Source: Eimeria necatrix (lineage: Eukaryota; Apicomplexa; Conoidasida; Eucoccidiorida; Eimeriidae). From it: DNA of 20,000 bases. Where the stretch lies: contig NW_013654298.1 of assembly GCF_000499385.1 (NCBI RefSeq), forward strand, positions 5,001 through 25,000, given 5' to 3'. The translations under genes were made by a program, and so were the position numbers. This document shows positions 16,650 through 20,000 of the stretch, one piece after another. The notes under the pieces were generated by a model. The model worked only from the letters and a program-made list of their open reading frames with translations. It had not been told where the DNA came from and did no database searches. How positions within the stretch are numbered: position 1 is the stretch's first letter; each line of letters opens with the position of its first letter.

Positions 16650-17100
16650 TTGTTTATTTTATTTTATTTTATTTTATTTAAATTAAGTTAAATTAATTGA
16701 ATTTAATTTAATTAATTAATTCTTTTTTCAGATGCAGCTCGCCGCAGCTAGCCACAGCTAGCCACAGCTCGCCACAGCTAGCTGCAGCTAGCCACAGCTG
16801 GCAGCAGTTAGCTAGCCGCTAGCTAGCGGCTAGCTAGCGGCTAGCTAGCAGCCAGCTAGCAGCTAGCTAGCTGCTGCCAGCTTTGGCTAGCTGCAGCTCA
16901 GGCAGCTAGCTAGCTGCGGCCAGCTTCGACTACCTGTGGCTAGCTGTCGCCAGCTGAGGCTTAACTAATGAATGAACTAATTAATTAATTAATTAATTTA
17001 ATTAATTAATTAATTATTTAATTATTTAATTAAATTAATCAATTAATTAATTTATTTATTAATTTATTAATTAATAATTAACGAATTAACATATTTTTTA
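16650..17100. repeat. GCTAGC array between AT-rich arrays
   Basis: TTTATT/TTAATT at 16640-16720, a GCTAGC/CAGCTAGCC array at 16735-16955, then TTAATTAA at 16966-17090. No coding support. Confidence 0.9.
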
Positions 17101-17108
17101 AATTATTT

Positions 17109-17355
17109 TTATTTGGCCTTTTGGCTGTGCAATTGAGGGCTCTTTGAGGTTGGCAATTTATTTAATTTAAATCTCTGGTTATGTTGCTGCTGCTGCTGAA
17201 GCAGCGACTGCAGCAGCAGCAGCAGCAGCAACTGCAGCAGCAGCAGCAGCAGGAACTGTAGCAACTGCAGCAACTGCAGCAGCAGCAGCAGCAGGGCGAT
17301 ATCTTGCTGCGAAGCAACCTGCTGCCTTTCGCAACTAGTTGTCGAATTCGCTTTT
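17109..17355 (-). CDS. low-confidence exon-like island
   Basis: Minus strand between AT-rich flanks: STTSCERQQVASQQD, then Leu/Gln runs, then HNQRFKLNKLPTSKSPQLHS and a stop near 17112. The ends are non-repetitive, but no family is recognised and the middle is low complexity. Confidence 0.25.
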
Positions 17356-17474
17356 AAAGATACAAAGTTGAAAATATAAAAACTAAAAAAGAAAATAAAA
17401 ATATAAATTAAAAATAAAAAAGAATATAAAATAAAAATAAACAAAAAGTAAAAGCATTTAATTAATTCATTCGG

Positions 17475-17559
17475 CAGCCAGCAGCGGCGCCTGAGTCGCT
17501 GCGGCGGGGTGTCCAGACACCAGAGGAAATCGGAATGAGTTTGGCGGAAAGTTCTGAAA
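17475..17559 (-). CDS. low-confidence exon-like island with a palindrome
   Basis: Minus strand: good acceptor ACTTTATTTCAG, then NFPPNSFRFPLVSGHPAAAT, QAPLLAAE and TGA. LVSGHP is read from the divergent palindrome GGTGTCCAGACACC at 17508-17521. The GC-rich island is bounded by AT-rich DNA on both sides. No family recognised. Confidence 0.28.
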
Positions 17560-17828
17560 TAAAGTTTATTTTAAATTAATTTATTTATTATTTTAATTAT
17601 TTTATTTAATTTTAATTTTAATTTTAGCTTTCTAGCCGCCGATTTCCCTGAAATAAGCCTCGGGGCCCCAGCAGCTCGGGGGGCCCCACCAGCGGCGGGT
17701 TGGGGTGTTTGGCGGGTGGGTTTGGTCGATCTGAGAGGAAATTAAATCAAAAAACGAAAATAAAATTAAAAATTAAAATAAAAATAAATAAAATAAAACA
17801 ATTAAAGTACATTTTGCTCTAAAGCTGG

Positions 17829-17892
17829 GGTGTATAGCCACCTCGGACGACCCCCGGTGAACCGGTGGGATGTTCTCAGGTGTCTGTACACC
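17829..17892. repeat. two palindrome copies upstream of TBCE
   Basis: 17829-17842 (GGTGTATAGCCACC, one arm imperfect) and 17879-17892 (centre CTGT). They lie 100-160 bases before the first TBCE exon, in a GC-rich island between AT-rich DNA and AGGGTTT repeats (17930-17963). Confidence 0.85.
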
Positions 17893-17988
17893 CGAAACAA
17901 CTCCCACCTAGGATCTAGGGTTTGCCAGCTAGGGTTTAGGGTTTAGGGTTTAGGGTTTAGGGCTCAATGCGCTTCACTTCTCCCTCAG

Positions 17989-18057
17989 ATGCAGCAGCTG
18001 GGCCCCTCCTCCCTCCCCGCTGCCTGCGCTGCCCCCAGCAGCAGCAGCAGCAGCACT

Positions 18058-18099
<42 letters not shown>

Positions 18100-18760
18100 T
18101 GCTGCTGCTGCTGCTGCTGCAGCACATCAGACTGCGTCAAAACCCTCTCCCGGCCCCACCCGCTCTTCTCAGTGGGCGACAGAGTCAAAACAACTGACGG
18201 CCATTTCGCCTCCGTCAAATATATTGGCCTTCTCAGTACCCTCACCCAGGGGGCCCCCCAGGGGGCCCCCCGGGGGGCCCCCCAGGGGGCCCCCGAGGGG
18301 GCCCCCCCGGGGGCCCCCGAGGGGCCCCCGGGGGGGCCCCTGCAGCCTCAGGGGCCCCCTGAGGGGCCCCTCGCAGCAGCTGCAGCAGCTGCAGCAGCTG
18401 CAGCAGATGCAGCAGATGCAGCAGCTTCAGCAGCTGCAGCAGCTGCAGCAGCTGCAGCAGCTGCAGCAGCTGCAGCAGCTGCAGCAGATGCAGCAGCTGC
18501 GGCAGAGCCCCAGGGGGCCCCCCGAGAAGAGGGTCTTGACCCTCAGCAGCAGCCGCAGGGGGCCCCGGGGGCCCCCAGAGGGGCCCCTGGGGGGGGCCCC
18601 CTGGGGGCCCCCCCGAGGGGCCCCGGGGGGCCCCCCAGTTGGGAAAAGGGGCCCCAAGAGGATTTATGGATTGGAGTGGTTTGGGAAGATTCCTCAAGAG
18701 GGAAACATGACGGGGAGCTGGAGGGGGTGAGGTACTTTTGCTGCTGCTCCGAGGCAGCTA

Positions 18761-18799
<39 letters not shown>

Positions 18800-18815
18800 T
18801 TGCTGCAGCGCCGGG

Positions 18816-18848
<33 letters not shown>

Positions 18849-18943
18849 GACGGGCGCTTCTTTTCTGCGGCCCCACAAGCTGCAGAGGCCTATGACCTTC
18901 CGCGAGGCTTTGCTGCTGCGATACACCACCAAACTTACTGCTG
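17989..18943 (+). CDS. TBCE: TBCE exon 1 with interrupted CAP-Gly domain
   Basis: Ser and Cys runs open the frame, then the CAP-Gly halves flank about 144 residues of GAPQGAP and Ala repeat. No GT donor keeps the frame into exon 2: each candidate in the CTG array would create TAA or TAG at the junction. A GC donor, CTG|GCAAGA at 18944, gives GAA and joins LTA|EEVAAM, so a GC-AG intron is the best reading. Confidence 0.82.
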
Positions 18944-18950
18944 GCAAGAC

Positions 18951-18996
<46 letters not shown>

Positions 18997-19127
18997 CGCC
19001 GCTGTTGCCGCTGCTGCTGCTGCTTCTGGTTGTGCTGTTGCTGCTGCTGCTTCTGAGCCTCCCTGCTCCGTGCCCTTCCCTTTCATCTCTTTCGAATGCG
19101 TCCTGCTGCTGCTGCTGCTGCTGCTGC

Positions 19128-19168
<41 letters not shown>

Positions 19169-20000
19169 CAGAAGAGGTGGCTGCAATGCGGGTGTTGGAC
19201 TCCAAGACGCTGCGGGAGAAGCAAATGGAGTTTTGTGGCTGGAAAGAAGTAACAAATTTAATTTAATTTAATTTAATTTAATTTAATTTAATTTAATTTA
19301 AATTAAATTAACCATTTAATGCCAATCTTGAAACTAAATGCGAAATAAATATCCACCAACAAATACTTTTCAAAGTACATTTTAAATAAACCATTTTCAT
19401 AAGCTGGGGTGCCCCAGGGGGCCCCCAGGGGGCCCCTTGGGGGCCCCCTGGGGGCCCCCTGGGGGCTTCCTGGGGGCCCCCCGGGGGGCCCCCTGGGGGC
19501 CCTTTGGGGGCCCCTTGGGGGCCCCTTGGGGGCCCCTTGGGGGCCCCTTGGGGGCCCCTTGGGGGCCCCTTGGGGGCCCCTTCTCTGCAGCTGCTATGGG
19601 GTTTGTTGAGTGTTGTGTTGTTGGAAGTTTGTGTTTTGCTGCTGAGGGTTTGTTGCTGCTGCGGGTTTGCTGCTGCTGCTGCTGATGGTTTGCTGCTGCT
19701 GCAGTTTGCTGCTGCTGCTGCTGATGGTTTGCTGCTGCTGCAGTTTGCTGCTGCTGCAGTTTGCTGCTGCTGCTGCTGATGGTTTGCTGCTGCTGCAGTT
19801 TGCTGCTGCTTGCAGGCGCAGCAGCACTTCAGCAGCATAAAGCTTTTGGAGACAATTACTTTGACCAACTTCCCCCTAACATGCTGCTGCGGGTTTGCTG
19901 CTGCTGCTGCTGATGGTTTGCTGCTGCTGCAGTTTGCTGCTGCTGCTGCTGATGGTTTGCTGCTGCTGCAGTTTGCTGCTGCTGCAGTTTGCTGCTGCTG
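17989..20000 (+). CDS. TBCE: tubulin-specific chaperone E (5' part, runs off the right edge)
   Basis: TBCE binds alpha-tubulin through an N-terminal CAP-Gly domain and acts in alpha/beta-tubulin heterodimer assembly in the cytosol; leucine-rich repeats follow. Visible: VGDRVKTTDGHFASVKYIG (residues about 62-80), DLWIGVVWED (from about 225), GKHDGELEGVRYF (from about 238), ASFLRPHKL, then FREALLLRYTTKL, collinear with recalled TBCE (GRRVEVNGEHATVRF, PWLGVEWD, GKHDGSHEGTVYF, GSFIRPNKV). Exons 19172-19248 (VLDSKTLREKQMEF) and 19816-19892 (KLLETITLTNF) match the start of the LRR region. TBCB was considered, but its CAP-Gly is C-terminal. ATG 17989 directly follows TTCTCCCTCAG, so it may be internal. 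The C-terminal half lies outside the window. Confidence 0.88.
18240..18660. repeat. GGGGCCCC blocks and CAGCTG array inside the CAP-Gly coding region
   Basis: GGGGCCCC units (18247-18375), a (GCAGCT)n array (18369-18505) and more GGGGCCCC (18510-18655). Read in frame they add about 144 residues; alternatively an intron from A|GTACCC (18235) to CCAAG (18657), which is also phase-compatible, would remove them. Confidence 0.9.
19172..19248 (+). CDS. TBCE: TBCE exon 2
   Basis: Acceptor CTGCTTCAG after a long CTG run, then EEVAAMRVLDSKTLREKQME and FCGWKE, then donor GAA|GTAACA into AT-rich intron. It aligns with family VETIGFDSIMKQQSQL. Exit phase 0. Confidence 0.8.
19254..19318. repeat. (AATTT)n array in TBCE intron 2
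   Basis: Ten or so ATTTA units starting immediately after the exon 2 donor. Confidence 0.95.
19405..19585. repeat. GGGGCCCCTT block in TBCE intron 2
   Basis: Direct repeat of TTGGGGGCCCC, about ten copies, on the sense strand of an intron. Open frames in it on both strands are composition shadows. Confidence 0.9.
19650..20000. repeat. CTG minisatellite on both sides of TBCE exon 3
   Basis: Units of about 36 bp containing GATGGTTTGCTGCTGCTGCA and a GTTTGCTGCTG segment occur at 19650-19808 and again at 19890-20000, flanking the unique exon 3. Confidence 0.9.
19816..19892 (+). CDS. TBCE: TBCE exon 3 (first leucine-rich repeat)
   Basis: Acceptor CTGCTTGCAG, then AQQHFSSIKLLETITLTNFP and LTCCC, an LRR-like strand-turn matching family LSKLQEVSLRNCAVSC. 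Phase 0 entry agrees with exon 2. The donor is uncertain (CGG|GTTTGC at 19893 is weak); the frame stays open into the CTG repeat. Confidence 0.72.

Noticed and set aside
17985..18245. Minus-strand open frame opposite TBCE exon 1
   Set aside because: The plus strand here encodes the CAP-Gly motif VGDRVKTTDGHF; the minus frame is a mirror.
1..20000. tRNA, rRNA, transposase or reverse transcriptase genes
   Set aside because: No cloverleaf with A and B boxes, rRNA core sequence, or transposase or polymerase motif was noticed on either strand.

Overview
This looks like nuclear DNA of a coccidian apicomplexan, most likely an Eimeria species. Three things point that way. Interstitial telomere-type AAACCCT/AGGGTTT tracts lie throughout. 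CAG/CTG arrays run through both exons and introns and encode Ala, Gln, Ser, Leu or Cys runs. Short conserved exons sit between long AT-rich introns. The species cannot be told from the window. No tRNA, rRNA, CRISPR array, prokaryotic operon or transposase was found.

Three conserved eukaryotic genes were assembled by joining islands of conserved protein across splice sites with matching phase. (1) COG2, a Golgi tethering-complex subunit, is on the minus strand from about 10618 down to 1703 in at least 14 exons. (2) MYG1, a DHH-type 3'-5' exoribonuclease of the UPF0160 family, is on the minus strand from 14507 down to 12266 in four exons, with its extreme N terminus unresolved. (3) TBCE, tubulin-specific chaperone E, is on the plus strand from 17989 past the right edge. 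Its CAP-Gly domain is in exon 1, and two small exons follow at 19172-19248 and 19816-19892. A probable last exon of an unrecognised plus-strand gene lies at the left edge (about 82-204). Isolated exon-like islands at 16051-16242 and 17109-17559 are unassigned.

Layout: the left-edge gene and COG2 are tail to tail across a 1.5 kb spacer of GGGGCCCC blocks and telomere-like repeats. COG2 and MYG1 are in tandem. MYG1 and TBCE are head to head across a repeat-rich spacer of about 3 kb. The three genes are ordinary housekeeping functions with no common pathway.

The most interesting signal is a dispersed 14-bp palindrome, GGTGT-NNNN-ACACC, whose centre is nearly always ACGT, ACAT/ATGT or ACAG/CTGT. 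About 24 copies occur in the window. It has no stop codon in any of the six frames. It lies inside conserved exons of MYG1 (three copies, read in three different frames) and COG2, and often close to splice sites. In one COG2 exon it appears to supply the 3' splice site itself. Telomere-like repeats behave in the opposite way: they sit in introns and spacers, carry stops in all frames on the sense strand, and supply the COG2 stop codon.

All homology statements rest on recalled family sequences, not on a database search. Exon edges were inferred from GT/AG signals and phase and have not been tested with RNA.
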